A DNA stretch of 64,000 bases from Rhizobium binae (GCF_017357225.1 NZ_CP071608.1:62001-126000); one strand, 5' to 3'; shown: positions 17,703 through 27,423, counted from the stretch's first letter. The notes: a model not told the origin generated them from the sequence alone. Made by a program: numbers and translations.

Positions 17703-18532
17703 GCTGACGGTTCTGCGCAACGGCATGACCTATTATGCAAAGACACTGAGCGGCGTGACGCTGCAGGTCGAAGACGCGCAGAACGACGTTTCCAAGCAGC
17801 AGAGCCTGATCCAGAATTTCATCGCCTCCAAGGTCGATGCAATCATCGTCAACCCTGTCGATACCGATGCGACCACGGCGATGTCGAAGCTCGCGGCCGA
17901 TGCCGGCATTCCGCTGGTTTTACGTCAACCGTCAGCCGGTCAACGTCGACACGCTGCCGGACAAGCAGGCCTTCGTCGCTTCCAACGAGCTGGAATCCGG
18001 CACGCTGGAAACCAAGGAAATCTGCCGCATTCTCGGCGGCAAGGGCAAGGCTGTCGTCATCATGGGCGAGCTTTCCAACCAGGCTGCGCGCATGCGGACC
18101 CAGGACGTTCACGACGTCATCAAGACGGACGAGTGCAAAGGCATCGAGATCGTCGAAGAGCAGACGGCCAACTGGGATCGTACCCAGGGTGCCGACCTGA
18201 TGACCAACTGGCTCTCCAGCGGCATCGAATTCGACGCCGTCATCTCCAATAACGACGAAATGGCGATCGGTGCCATCCAGGCGCTGAAGGCAGCCGGCAA
18301 GGACATGAGCAAGGTCGTCGTCGGCGGCGTTGACGCCACGCAGGACGCGCTTGCCGCCATGCAGGCAGGCGATCTTGACGTTACCGTGTTCCAGGATGCC
18401 GCCGGCCAGGGCAAGGGCTCGCTCGATGCAGCGCTCAAGCTCGCCAAGGGCGAGAAGATCGAAAAGAAGGTCTACATACCCTTCCAGCTCGTGACGCCTG
18501 CCAACGTCAAGGACTTCGTCACCAAGAACTGA
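17703..18532 (+). pseudogene. Sugar ABC transporter periplasmic-binding protein (RbsB family), truncated and frameshifted
   Basis: Homology starts at LTVLRNGMTYYAK and continues through VEDAQNDVSKQQ. After one extra T in the run at 17919-17922 it continues in the next frame with NRQPVNVDTLPDKQAF to the natural C-terminus. The signal peptide and first ~30 residues are missing. The C-terminal two thirds (VISNNDEMAIGAIQALK, GGVDATQDAL) are well preserved, so the decay is recent. A good terminator follows directly. No ABC permease or ATPase partner adjoins it. Confidence 0.85.
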
Positions 18533-18546
18533 GTCGAATGCCAAAC

Positions 18547-18576
18547 ATGATGCGGGCTTTGCCCGCATCATCTTTT
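18547..18576 (+). terminator. Rho-independent terminator
   Basis: An 11-bp perfect stem (ATGATGCGGGC / GCCCGCATCAT) with a TTT loop is followed by CTTTTC, 15 bp after the stop of the sugar-binding pseudogene. Confidence 0.85.
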
Positions 18577-18663
18577 CGGGCGATCGAATCAAATCCTTAA
18601 AGATGAAGGGCCCCTGAGCTCAGATTGCTGCGCTTGATCCCCATGCGCCTTTCTCAGGCGATC

Positions 18664-18951
18664 TCTTCAAGACGACGGCCGATCAACAGCGCCCGGCAGG
18701 TTTCTCACAGGCTCTGGCCGAATCTGTGGGCCACGAGCGTATCGCGCCGAGGCAACTCTCGAGTTGTTTGTCCATCGTTCTCCGGTTGGGAATGATCAGT
18801 GCATCACTCCCTACGAGCTTCCCTACCGGGGCGAACGCTCCTGCCAGATCAGAAGCTACTTGTCGGCCGTCGTGAGTGTGCGCCGCAGTTGGGAGCTTGG
18901 GTTACCTCTCGTCGGCTGCTACGCAAGGGTGTCCGCCCTTCATCGCGTCAG
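18664..18951. repeat. Dispersed repeat B, copy 1
   Basis: About 270-290 bp roughly 80% identical to 34623-34893. Shared blocks include CAACAGCGCCCGGC, TTGGGAATGATC, GAACGCTCCTGCCAGATC and GCGCCGCAGTTGGGAGC. Neither copy has a conserved open frame, so it is probably a non-coding remnant of a mobile element. Confidence 0.6.
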
Positions 18952-19091
18952 ACCTGTTCTCTGCTGCACAAACTGGTAGAAAGTGCGCCCGCGGAATTCG
19001 AAGAAACTGTCCGTTGCCGGACGCGGTCGGCAGCGGTGGAGCTAGAAAACGGATGCACGTTTTCCGGCTGCCAAAAGGAGCCTTAATCGAC

Positions 19092-19325
19092 ATGAACATG
19101 GTCTCGAAGATTGCGAAACCCCCAGTTGCCCCGTCCGTTGGCGCTCTGCTTGCAGAAGCTCGCCTGGCTCGTGGCTATTCGCTGAACGACGTCGCAGAAA
19201 CCACTGGTCTGACTGTGGCAGAGGTGACAGCTCTGGAGAATGACGCGGATTTCGACGCGTCCAGGATTCGAAGGACTGCATCCGCTCTAGGGATTCTAGA
19301 AAAGATATGCGATGCGCCGCGCTGA
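19092..19325 (+). CDS. Small XRE-type HTH protein
   Basis: 77 residues. An XRE/Cro helix-turn-helix spans residues ~15-65 (GALLAEARLARGYSLNDVAETTGLT followed by VAEVTALEND), with no extra domain. The ATG at 19092 has AGGAG upstream at about 10 bases. It could be a DNA-binding regulator. The surrounding DNA is repeat-rich, with no obvious partner gene. Confidence 0.6.
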   Translation: MNMVSKIAKPPVAPSVGALLAEARLARGYSLNDVAETTGLTVAEVTALENDADFDASRIRRTASALGILEKICDAPR

Positions 19326-20147
19326 CATCGTTGAACAGCTTCTTCCACGGCTGCACCTTTTTCAAGGAAGGTGGGTGCAGCAACTCACGGGGCGCTTCAA
19401 TGGGATGCTGTTCAACTCGGGCACGGTTTTCAAGGGTAGGGCAGGGAACCTCGGCTGTGATGTTCGGCAACCAGCTGACTCTTCAAGGGGAATGGCGCGG
19501 CTGGCGCAGTTCTTTCGCTCGTAAATTCGGCGTGATCGCCTGCAGATCGGCTCCTGACAACGGTCGAGCGACGGCCGGGACGACGCTGGATATTGGGTTG
19601 AATGGTCCTGCGCCGAGCGATGGCCTCGGTCGTGGGCCAGCTCGCACTTGGTGTAGGGGCGCATAATCGTGCGTACGAGCAGATTTCTCCGCCCAGACTC
19701 TGTCACGACGATCGCCAATTGTGAACGGGATCGAAGCCCAAGCCTGGCTTGCCCACATTCTCGCCTGCATTGCCTATATGTCCGTCAGAACGCTGATCGG
19801 TTGCTTCGGTCGATTGGTAGTCAACTGCATTGAACTGTCGGACGGCACAGCTTCGGCCCGATTTATCGGCTGCAAAGACCCAAATGGGCGTAGATGGGTG
19901 CCAGTCGATACATAGCGAGTGGCAAACCGGTCTCCTGACCGAAACCCGTCCACGATAGATTAGTGCCAATTCGGAAATGCAGTCCTTGCCGCCGGGCGAC
20001 GAGCGTGCCACGTCGATGCCCGCCTTTTAGGTTCATACGCGCTCGCCCCAGTGTGTGACAAAATCCGCCGCAGATTTGACGGCTCTATATTACCCTGTGC
20101 TGCTGCTTGCTCGCAAAGTTAGTGAAGCTTCGTGGGCCTTCTGCGAC
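19326..20147. other. Degraded DNA with an IS66 transposase tail
   Basis: A plus-strand stretch near 19718-19800 reads GIEAQAWLAHILACIA, the C-terminal pattern of IS66 TnpC. Around 19885 a frame ends GRRWVPVD, resembling the fragment ending at 26277. No intact gene is seen. Confidence 0.4.
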
Positions 20148-20582
20148 TTATTGTCCGTCAACATTGCGCATCGCCCGCGCGGAGTCGCCCTGCAGCGATA
20201 TCAGGAGCTGCAATGCTCGATCAGCTAGGCCCGCCGGCACAAAAATATGGTCGTGGTGATATGCAGCCACCATGTTGCACGGTATGCCAGCTTCTGCGAG
20301 ACAGGCAGCGACGCCCGCCGTGAGGCCGACGCCATCGAGCGCAGAATTCACATTGAGAGTGATCTGGCGCATCGCAAGTGAAGTTTCGAACCCCGCTCCG
20401 TGCGCCTCTCCTTTCTCGAGGACGACTGCTAAGCCTTCTCTTTCATGAAATGTCGCGATCGGGTTTAGATTGTGAACTTTGCTCCCTTCATTGGGTAACG
20501 AGCAGAACACATACTCGCCGTCTTCGAGCGAGGGCTTCATATTCGACAGCATCTCGAACTTGTCTCGCAACACAGTAGTCAT
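20148..20582 (-). CDS. ACT-domain protein (DUF2241-type)
   Basis: About 144 residues. The N-terminal DGEYVFCSLP and C-terminal GLTAGVAACLAEAGIPCN with HHDHIFVP fit the small stand-alone ACT-domain family. Members are presumed to bind small ligands such as amino acids, but their role is unknown. I chose ATG 20582 (GGGA upstream); an ATG at 20609 adds nine residues. It is single, with remnants on both sides. Confidence 0.7.
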   Translation of the reverse strand: MTTVLRDKFEMLSNMKPSLEDGEYVFCSLPNEGSKVHNLNPIATFHEREGLAVVLEKGEAHGAGFETSLAMRQITLNVNSALDGVGLTAGVAACLAEAGIPCNMVAAYHHDHIFVPAGLADRALQLLISLQGDSARAMRNVDGQ

Positions 20583-20939
20583 TTTAGCGGTCCCGCTGTC
20601 GATAATCATCGTGTCTTAAGGTGGTCAGTCATTGTGTAGGACGGGAACCGGGAGCGAACAAATGAGATTTCCTTAACTGACATAAGGCAGATTGTCGATG
20701 TTGGATCGATTCCGTCGCTCAAAGCTTGCGTTGCGAAGGACTTCGACAAGTGCCTGAAGCTGTGATTACAGGTTTTGACCTTGCCCTCAAGTTTTATCCA
20801 GTTTTGAGTTCGCTCCAGCGGTTTTTGGTTGCTGTTGTTGGTTCGGTAGCGGCGGGTTGCGGTGCCGAGCCATTTCGGCTGCGCAGCACCGGATAGAATT
20901 CCCGGCATTGCAAGTGGCAAACGTTACGCGGCGAAAAAC
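20583..20939. other. Unassigned region
   Basis: A plus-strand frame ending near 20763 (SLTDIRQIVDVGSIPSLKAC) looks coding-like but is not recognised. No other feature is seen. Confidence 0.3.
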
Positions 20940-21352
20940 AATCCACGGCGAGGCGCCGAGGCTTTGCGATGCAAGCTCCGTTCGCCGTCGATTCCGGAAA
21001 GTGCTCCGCCAATACTGATGACAACGAATGGAACGGCAACAACTGTATGAGTGATGATGACCCTAAGTAGGTATTCGTCAGGCCGAGTCGAGCGAGAAGC
21101 ACCTGCATCCGAACACCAAGCACCACCGCAGGCACCACCATTGGCAGACGGAAAGTGTGCGGAATGTCCGCGCAACAAAAGGGTTCGAGCTCGAAGGCCC
21201 AAAGAAGCCGCCATTTCAAGTAAGGTGGCTAACAACGTAGTCCCGCCACCAATCCTCAGGCTGTTGACGATCGATCGCCGCCACGTGTCCGCCGGAAGCA
21301 GTTCCTCAAACCAACGAAGGGAATAGGACGGAACAGGGTAGGTCAGAATTAC
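20940..21352 (-). pseudogene. ABC transporter permease (PotC-like) remnant
   Basis: Pieces of a spermidine/putrescine-type permease are read in two frames: SLRWFEELLPADTWRRSIVN and NSLRIGGGTTLLATLL, then PMVVPAVVLGVRMQVLLARL in another frame, then ITHTVVAVPFVVISIGGALS. The frameshifts and missing ends mean it is non-functional. It abuts an IS6-family remnant. Confidence 0.75.
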
Positions 21353-21354
21353 GC

Positions 21355-21760
21355 AAGACCAAGGCGGCCGAACGCCTGCTGGAAGCAAGGATACCTGCCG
21401 AAGCGCATCGTCACCGACAAGCTCCGCTCCTATGGAGCGGCACGGCGGCAGGTCATGCCTACTCGACCATCGATCGCACAAGGGGCCCGAACAATCGTGC
21501 CGAGAATTCGCATCTGCCGCTGCGAAAACGTCAGCGGATGATGCAACGATTTCGCTCACCGGGTGCGTTGCAACGCTTCACCAACATCTTCTCGGCCGTG
21601 CGAAATCTCGTCGTCCCTTCACACCCAACGCGTTCCGCCATCGCGGTTCACCTGCATCGTCTCGATGCGTTCGCCCAACGGAAAATGGCTACTGCAGTGA
21701 CGGCCTGAGCCCGCATCATACCGCAAACGCACCTAGAGAAGTTAATTTGACATCGCCCTT
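21355..21760 (+). mobile_element. IS6-family transposase C-terminal half, frameshifted
   Basis: Plus-strand pieces QGYLPKRIVTDKLRSYGAA, then after a frameshift ENSHLPLRKRQRMMQRFRSP and GALQRFTNIFSAVRN, are the C-terminal half of an IS6-family DDE transposase. The frame ends at 21708 or nearby. A possible terminal repeat with TTAATTTGACA follows near 21742. Confidence 0.75.
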
Positions 21761-21855
21761 TTCGCCGATCGCACCTTGGTCGTTGGCACTCTTAGCACGA
21801 CCCCCGTCAAGGTCCACTCCCTGCCCGCCTCTCACGGCATAGCCGCTGGGACGGG

Positions 21856-22275
21856 TTAATTGGTTTCTCTGCGTTCCGCGTCCAGCCAGTTTTCGAGCTT
21901 CAGTCCGGGATACGCCAGGAAGTCCCGCGTGTTGTTGGTCACCAATACCGTGTCCAGAGCGATCGCATGCGATGCGATCAGTTTGTCGAGATGATCTTTC
22001 TTCCGGTCTCTCGTCGCCATTCGAACCGGACCGTAGGCACGCGCTGCTGCGATCCCAAACGGCTCTACCGTGATCAGCTCGGCCAGGGCGGTGAGATTAT
22101 CAAGTTCTCGTGCCGGATCATCGGATGCGGAAACACCGTACTCGAGTTCCGCGAAGGTGATGGCGGACATCACCACGTCCCCCACATAGCAACTGGCAAA
22201 GCGGCGAGCGACCTGCTCCGGCTGGTTTTTCATCAGGTAGATACACATGTTCGTATCGAGCATGTAACGCGCCAT
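21856..22275 (-). CDS. vapC: VapC-type PIN-domain toxin
   Basis: 139 residues of the PIN ribonuclease family. Acidic active-site residues are seen in MLDTNMCIYL (Asp near residue 7), FAELEYGV (Glu near 43) and DHLDKLIASHA (Asp near 95-98), with VTNNTRDF near the end. VapC toxins cleave RNA, often initiator tRNA, and are neutralised by VapB. Its ATG overlaps the stop of vapB (TGATG), the usual coupled order antitoxin-toxin. Confidence 0.9.
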   Translation of the reverse strand: MARYMLDTNMCIYLMKNQPEQVARRFASCYVGDVVMSAITFAELEYGVSASDDPARELDNLTALAELITVEPFGIAAARAYGPVRMATRDRKKDHLDKLIASHAIALDTVLVTNNTRDFLAYPGLKLENWLDAERRETN

Positions 22276-22511
22276 CAGATCTTATCCCGCTCCTCTTGCT
22301 CATGGGACTCTCTTCCGTCGCGCATGAAATCCGGATAGAAGCGGGCGAATACATCCAGAACGCCGGCCAGGGAGCGATGCACAGGACGGATGCGAAGCTC
22401 GTCGCCGATGCGCTCGATTTCCAACTCAACATCGGTTCGCTCAAACGCCAGTTCCGCCGGTATGCGAACCGCCTGGGAATTTCCATTCTTGAAAGCTTTA
22501 GTGGTGTGCAT
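22275..22511 (-). CDS. vapB: VapB-type antitoxin
   Basis: 78 residues. The N-terminal AbrB/SpoVT-like swapped-hairpin DNA-binding domain reads KAFKNGNSQAVRIPAELAF. The C-terminal tail should wrap the toxin. It starts at ATG 22511 just downstream of an inverted repeat that is the likely autoregulatory site. Confidence 0.9.
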   Translation of the reverse strand: MHTTKAFKNGNSQAVRIPAELAFERTDVELEIERIGDELRIRPVHRSLAGVLDVFARFYPDFMRDGRESHEQEERDKI

Positions 22512-22533
22512 GTCATCAACCTTGTGTGTACGT

Positions 22534-22571
22534 GGATGTACTATATCCTAGGCTTTCCAACTTGTACATCC
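22534..22571 (-). promoter_or_regulatory. Inverted repeat upstream of vapBC
   Basis: GGATGTAC and GTACATCC form a perfect 8-bp inverted repeat with a 22-bp spacer holding TATATCCTA. Each arm is also close to a direct GTGTGTACG repeat. VapB/VapBC complexes bind such repeats, so this is a probable operator-promoter region. Confidence 0.55.
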
Positions 22572-23267
22572 TTAGTGTGTACGTTTATCGCTTGGACGGG
22601 CGCATCTCGCAACAGGTTGAGGTCGCTCGTGCCGAATTGTGTGCTGGTCCACCCGCCAGCGGGTATTGGCCCATTCGGGTAACAGTTCGTTCCTGCCCCG
22701 CCCAAATCTAGACAGACGATTGCGATGCCGCGCTCACATTTGCAAGGAGCATCCGTAGAAGGCGTATGCGCGTCTCACCCGTGATATGCCGCTCTTACGA
22801 TAGGCCGGTGCTTGCGCCAATGTCGCCGGCAGCCGCGACTTCGACGGCGTAGTGCGAAAGGCGGTGAAATGTTCGCCGCCGATCTGTGTTGTATCGAGAT
22901 TGCGATTGGCATGACGGGCACCTATGTCGTCGACCGTGACAAAGGGCGGTGTATTGCAGATGTATGGCTGATCTCCGCTTTGCGGCGGATCTCCGCAACC
23001 GACTGGCGATCGTTCCTCCTGGCCGAAGGCGAGCCGACGCCGGACCGCGGAGCTCGCTGCGGAAATTGTCTCGCTATGCCCTCACTAAAAGAAAATTCAA
23101 TTAGGCACGAAAGGCCTTTCGATGGAGCCGGAAGTTTGTTGGCGCGGCAGCTTTTTGGCTGTTGACGGGCATATAACGATTCTATATCGTTCCGACGGAT
23201 TAAAAGCAAAATCCATACATAAATCCGTCAGGAGGTAAATTTTGCTCATTTTTGAGAATCCGCGCAT
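22572..23267. other. Degraded DNA with a probable transposase fragment
   Basis: A minus-strand frame at about 22740-22960 reads FVTVDDIGARHANRNLDTTQ and ends FRTTPSKSRL, resembling a family of transposase-like proteins with VDDTGARH. The rest shows no gene. Confidence 0.4.
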
Positions 23268-23372
23268 GGTCAAGGGGCCCAACTTCCTTGTCTCGGCGAT
23301 TGAATGAGGGGGTCGAGTACATCTTTGGCGTCCCCGGCGAGGAAGCCCTCGACGTCGTCGCTCCTGCTCCAT
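23268..23372 (+). pseudogene. Acetolactate-synthase-like (TPP enzyme) N-terminal fragment
   Basis: VKGPNFLVSAIE, then after a frameshift NEGVEYIFGVPGEEALDVV, is the N-terminal PYR-domain start of acetolactate-synthase-like TPP enzymes. About 35 codons are left. A short frame reading AEAISEDEITGVYCPTDGT lies between it and the IS66 end at 23538. Confidence 0.65.
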
Positions 23373-23614
23373 CTGCATCAAGTCGGCGCCTTCCTGTCAC
23401 GATGAGGACACCGGCACTCTCTCAAAAGAAGGATACTGTCACGATGGTCCGTACCCGCAGAAGCCATTTCAGAAGACGAGATCACCGGCGTATATTGTCC
23501 CACAGATGGAACGCGCGCCACGTTTTGAACTCGAAGCGTAAGCGCGATTTTCAATGCGCATTGACGGCAGTTGACGGACACTTGCGCTTAGCTGGGTAGC
23601 AGTACCCAGCTTTA

Positions 23615-25201
23615 TCAGGCCGCAGTGGTCTTGGAGTAATTGAAGGGCAGCAGGTCGCCGATGTCGTCGGCTTCGTCAAGCTGAGGCAGCTCAGTGAGGA
23701 CGTGGCGCAGCCAAGAGAGCGGATCGACGCCACAGGCGCGGCAGGTCAGCATCAGACTGTAAATCACAGCGCTGGCCCTGGCTCCGTCAGCGGTATCGCT
23801 GAACAGCCACGATTTTCTTCCGGTGGCAAAAACTCTGATCTCGCGTTCCAGAATGTTGTTATCGATCGGCATCCTGCCATCGCTGGTGTAGCGCGTCAGA
23901 TAATCCCATTGGTTCAGGGTGTAGGACACAGCATCGCCGAGCTTGGTATCCGGTACGACCTTCGGCGCGATGTTATCGAGCCACGTCTTTAGGGCGTTCA
24001 GGACAGGCAGGCTGTGCTGCTGGCGGAAACGGCGAATGCAATCGGCCTTTGTCTCCCCTGGATCTGGGGTCTTGTCTCTCGCCTGCCTTTCGATCCGGTA
24101 GAGCTGTTCGAAGAACCGGAGTGCCTGTTCCGGCGGTCCGCCTCCATTCTTTCTCGCCTTGAGGGCATCAACGAAGCGCCGCCTGGAGTGAGCCATGCAT
24201 CCGACATGGGTTGCGCCATTCAATGTGCGCCAGGCAGTGTAGCCATCAGTGACGAGTATGCCACGGTAGTCACCAAGGAAGGTCTGCGGATAAATCTGAC
24301 CGCGGCCGGGCTGGTAGTCGAGAAGCACGATCGGCTCGTCACTGTTCTCGCTGCTGCGGTACGCCCACATGTACGACGTGCTGGTGGCTTCCTTGTCCTT
24401 TTCCTTCAGCACCTGAACCGTCGTCTCATCGCCATGGATGAGAGACTGCGATTTCAGCCGCAGCTTCAAAGCATCATAGATGCGGTATAGATGCTTCTCG
24501 CTCGAGCCGATGACCCAATGCGCAAGAGCGCCACGGCTGATCGGAACGCCAGCACGCTCGAATGTCTGAGCCACGCGGTAGAGCGGCGTGCCATCTACGT
24601 ATTTGTGGACGAGAGCAAAGGCGAGCGTCGACGCGGTGGCGATGCTGCCCGGCAGGGGTTGCGTGGGCATGGGCGCGATTACGACAGGCGTGTTAATCCC
24701 TGTACGGTCACAGTGCCGGCAGGCGTATTTGAACCGTACGTTCTGCAGGACCTTTGCCTTGATCTCGATATGGAGCTGCTCGCTAACGGCTTCGCCCATT
24801 CGATGCATTTGGCTTTTGCAGCACGGGCAAGCCTTCTGATCATCAGCAAGGTCGTATTCGACACGCTCGCGCGGCAGGTCTGCCGGCAGAGGCCTGCGTC
24901 CCCGCTTTTTGCCCGTAACGCCCTCGGCCGCAGGCAAGCCAGTATCCGGAAGCTCGACGTCATCGTCTTCCTCGCTACCACCTTCGACCGCAGCCTCTTC
25001 GGCCTCGTTGAAGAGACGATCAATGTGCTTCTCACTGCGGGGTGCAAAGCGATGGAGCTTTGCCAGTGCCAGTTCTTCTTCCAGCTTGACGACCCGCTGC
25101 GAGAGCGCTTCCTTCTCGGCTTTGAGCGCGGCGATTTCGGCAGCGTTGGCTGCTAATTGCGCCATCAGTTCTGCAATGCTCGGTTCGCCGGTGCGCGTCA
25201 T
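23615..25201 (-). CDS. tnpC: IS66 TnpC transposase
   Basis: 528 residues. It has an N-terminal coiled-coil leucine-zipper region (residues ~15-55), a zinc-finger-like CPCCKSQ...CRHC region near residues 125-165, then the DDE-type core with LIHGDETTVQVL, VTDGYTAW and the C-terminal IDNNILEREIR glutamate motif. It is the full length for IS66 and intact. The catalytic protein of the element is encoded last in the tnpABC order. Confidence 0.95.
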   Translation of the reverse strand: MTRTGEPSIAELMAQLAANAAEIAALKAEKEALSQRVVKLEEELALAKLHRFAPRSEKHIDRLFNEAEEAAVEGGSEEDDDVELPDTGLPAAEGVTGKKRGRRPLPADLPRERVEYDLADDQKACPCCKSQMHRMGEAVSEQLHIEIKAKVLQNVRFKYACRHCDRTGINTPVVIAPMPTQPLPGSIATASTLAFALVHKYVDGTPLYRVAQTFERAGVPISRGALAHWVIGSSEKHLYRIYDALKLRLKSQSLIHGDETTVQVLKEKDKEATSTSYMWAYRSSENSDEPIVLLDYQPGRGQIYPQTFLGDYRGILVTDGYTAWRTLNGATHVGCMAHSRRRFVDALKARKNGGGPPEQALRFFEQLYRIERQARDKTPDPGETKADCIRRFRQQHSLPVLNALKTWLDNIAPKVVPDTKLGDAVSYTLNQWDYLTRYTSDGRMPIDNNILEREIRVFATGRKSWLFSDTADGARASAVIYSLMLTCRACGVDPLSWLRHVLTELPQLDEADDIGDLLPFNYSKTTAA

Positions 25202-25252
25202 CAGATTCTTGAATCTGAACCGCCCCTGCGCGTCAATCTCAATTCGCCATCC

Positions 25253-25606
25253 TCAGCCAGCAATCTGATACTGCCGCACGGGATGGCGGACCATCGCATC
25301 GATATCGATGCCGTCGAGGATCCAGTGGAGTTGCTCTGTCGTCAGCGTCACCACCGCAGTTTCCCGACGGGGCCACCTGAACCGGTCTTCCGTTAGCTTC
25401 TTCAGGACCATAACAAACCCGGACCGATCAAAGAACAAGAGCTTCACCCGGTCACGCCTGCGATTGCAGAAGGCAAACACCGATGGAGCAAACGGGTCCA
25501 GCTCCATCACCTCTTGCACAAGGACCGCGAGGCTGTTGATGCCCGCGCGGAAGTCGATGGGTTCCCGGTGGAGGTAGACCTGCAGATCAGCGCCCAGTCT
25601 GAACAT
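25253..25606 (-). CDS. tnpB: IS66 TnpB (Orf2) protein
   Basis: 117 residues of the IS66 Orf2 family with REPIDFRAGINSLAVLV and the conserved CNRRRDRVKLLFFDRSGF segment. The protein is required for IS66 transposition but its biochemical role is unclear. It overlaps the end of tnpA by 20 bp. Confidence 0.95.
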   Translation of the reverse strand: MFRLGADLQVYLHREPIDFRAGINSLAVLVQEVMELDPFAPSVFAFCNRRRDRVKLLFFDRSGFVMVLKKLTEDRFRWPRRETAVVTLTTEQLHWILDGIDIDAMVRHPVRQYQIAG

Positions 25607-26006
25607 GGCTCAACGCTCCTATGATTGCCGCCAGACCATCGACATCGCTGCATTCCAGCGTCAGGCTGACCCCGTTCGGCAGCACCGCGCTCAGCTTGGA
25701 TGCATGAGATCGCTTGCCCACCGGCTCCACCTTCGTCAGTGGACCGCTGGCAGAAGACGAGTGCATATCCGTAGCTATCTGAACCGGAACGAACGTAGAT
25801 ACCGCAGGCAATGCACTATCTTCTTTGGCTCTCTTCACCCATTTGCGAACGAGATTGGCGTTGACGCCGTGCTCCAGAGCTAGACGCGAAACCGAAACGC
25901 CGGGCTCTAAACACGCTGCGACAAGCTGATCTCGGGAGGAAGGGTCATATCGACGGCGACCGTCGCGGCCAACAAGCCGCACCTGCAGTTTAGGAGCATC
26001 GTCCAT
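25587..26006 (-). CDS. tnpA: IS66 TnpA (OrfA) protein
   Basis: About 139 residues. An N-terminal helix-turn-helix (VSVSRLALEHGVNANLVRKW) is typical of IS66 OrfA and IS3-like DNA-binding subunits. I chose ATG 26006 (MDDAPKLQ); a start at 26042 is possible. It overlaps tnpB. Confidence 0.9.
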   Translation of the reverse strand: MDDAPKLQVRLVGRDGRRRYDPSSRDQLVAACLEPGVSVSRLALEHGVNANLVRKWVKRAKEDSALPAVSTFVPVQIATDMHSSSASGPLTKVEPVGKRSHASKLSAVLPNGVSLTLECSDVDGLAAIIGALSHVQTGR

Positions 26007-26076
26007 GATTTGGTGTCCACCTGTTTTTGGTGGACACTTCATGCATCAGAGCACTCCGCTTCAAAAGGCGCATAGA

Positions 26077-26277
26077 AATTCGCGCTTACGCATGTGTGAT
26101 TATGCTTGCAGCTCAATATACCCCGTCGATCGGCTTGGGTGGTCACTCGGATCTGAGCCCTTTTTCCAGTTTGCCGAGACGCCGGAATGGACACCAGAAC
26201 AAAGCTACGCGAGCATCTCACACGACCAAGATGGCCGCTGGGTGCCGGTTGATCACCCAGCGCTCGTACGCAAGTAA
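26077..26277 (+). other. 3' fragment of an unidentified gene next to IS66
   Basis: A plus-strand frame reads WSLGSEPFFQFAETPEWTPE and ends GRWVPVDHPALVRK. Composition looks coding and it starts inside the IS66 end, so it is probably the tail of a disrupted gene. The product is unknown. Nothing else is seen up to the SDR pseudogene. Confidence 0.3.
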
Positions 26278-26472
26278 TGAGACTGGATATCGGCAGCGGG
26301 GGAGGGGGCGGCGCGGGCAATCATGGACGACATCGATCAGGGTGGACGAGTCATCCTTGCGCATGTGAGTGTAGCTGCTGCTGAATGACGTCTGTGTGGA
26401 CGTCGATGCGATAATATTTGAGCGTAGGCAAACGTACATCTTGCGCCAGACGCTTTCTCATTTATGAGGCAT

Positions 26473-26490
26473 CATATATCTAGATGTATG
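26473..26490 (+). promoter_or_regulatory. 18-bp near-palindrome before the SDR pseudogene
   Basis: CATATATCTAGATGTATG is a palindrome with two mismatches centred 18 bp before the SDR start codon. It could be an operator of the now broken gene. Confidence 0.35.
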
Positions 26491-26498
26491 AGGGTCTT

Positions 26499-27232
26499 AT
26501 GGCAACCGGATATATGCTGTTGACAGGCGCAAGCCGCGGGATTGGCCACGCAACCGTAAAGTTTATTTCAGGAGAAAGGCTGGCGCATCCTCACAGTGTC
26601 GCGACAGCCATTTTCAGAGGAATGCGCCTGGCCGACAGCAAAGGAGAGTCACATACAGGCTGATCTTGCAGATCTCTCTCAGGTCGGCACGCTAGTCGCA
26701 GCGGTTAGGGAGCGTCTTCCTGATGGGAAGCTTCACGCACTGGTCAACAATGCCGGCATTTCGCCCAAAGGCCCGGGCGGATCAAGGCTGGGCGTTCGCG
26801 GAACCGATGCTGAAACCTGGACGAAAGTGCTGAACGTCAATCTGATCTCGACGGCGCTGCTCGCGCGGGCACTCCTGCCGGAGCTTGAGGCGGCCAAGGG
26901 TCTCATTGTCAATGTGACCTCGATCGCGGGCTCGCGCGTTCATCCTTTTGCGGGCGTTGCGTATGCGGCGTCAAAAGCAGGCCTCGCTTCCTTGACCCGC
27001 GAACTCGCCCATGAGTTCGGCCCGCGTGGTGTGCGTGCAAACGCGATCGCTCCAGGCGAAATCGAAACCAATCCTGTCGCCGGGCACCAACGCATTGGTC
27101 GAGCAAGAAGTCCCGATGGCTCGGCTTGGAACGCCCCGCGAAGTGGCAGAAACAATATACTTTTTATGCAGTGACGCCTCCTCGTACATCAATGGCGCCG
27201 AAATCCACATCAACGGCGGACAGCATGTCTGA
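26499..27232 (+). pseudogene. Short-chain dehydrogenase/reductase, two frameshifts
   Basis: An SDR of ~245 residues with the cofactor motif TGASRGIG, the NNAGIS strand, and the catalytic YAASKAG. It ends SSYINGAEIHINGGQHV. Two single extra A bases, near 26563 and 27082, break the frame, splitting the protein into three parts. Removing them restores a continuous SDR. It is either a young pseudogene or the sequence has two errors. The substrate is not predictable. Confidence 0.85.
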
Positions 27233-27423
27233 TCTGCCGAGGGGAGGGGCGGTCGTGGAATGCGATCGGCGGGCACCGTAAACTTAACGCTGTTCGCAGA
27301 TAGCCGTATTGGCGCGGAGCCCCCAAGCGAGCGGGAATTGGGTGGAGGCCGGATCACGGTCGATAACGTACGGCCTCGGCCGTCATACCTTCGACAGACG
27401 AAACATCCGTCACTCGATCCCCA

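Larger units (their letters stand above)
23538..26089 (-). mobile_element. Complete IS66-family element (first)
   Basis: The ends form imperfect inverted repeats starting GTAAGCGCG (23538 inward, and the complement ending at 26089), about 18 of 22 bp matching. The element carries tnpA, tnpB and tnpC in order on the minus strand. The flanking 8-mers (CTCGAAGC and GCATGTGT) do not match, so no target duplication remains. Confidence 0.88.

Noticed and set aside
20924..21559. 211-codon frame as an intact protein
   Set aside because: Only parts match an ABC permease; other parts are out of frame or antisense to the IS6 remnant.
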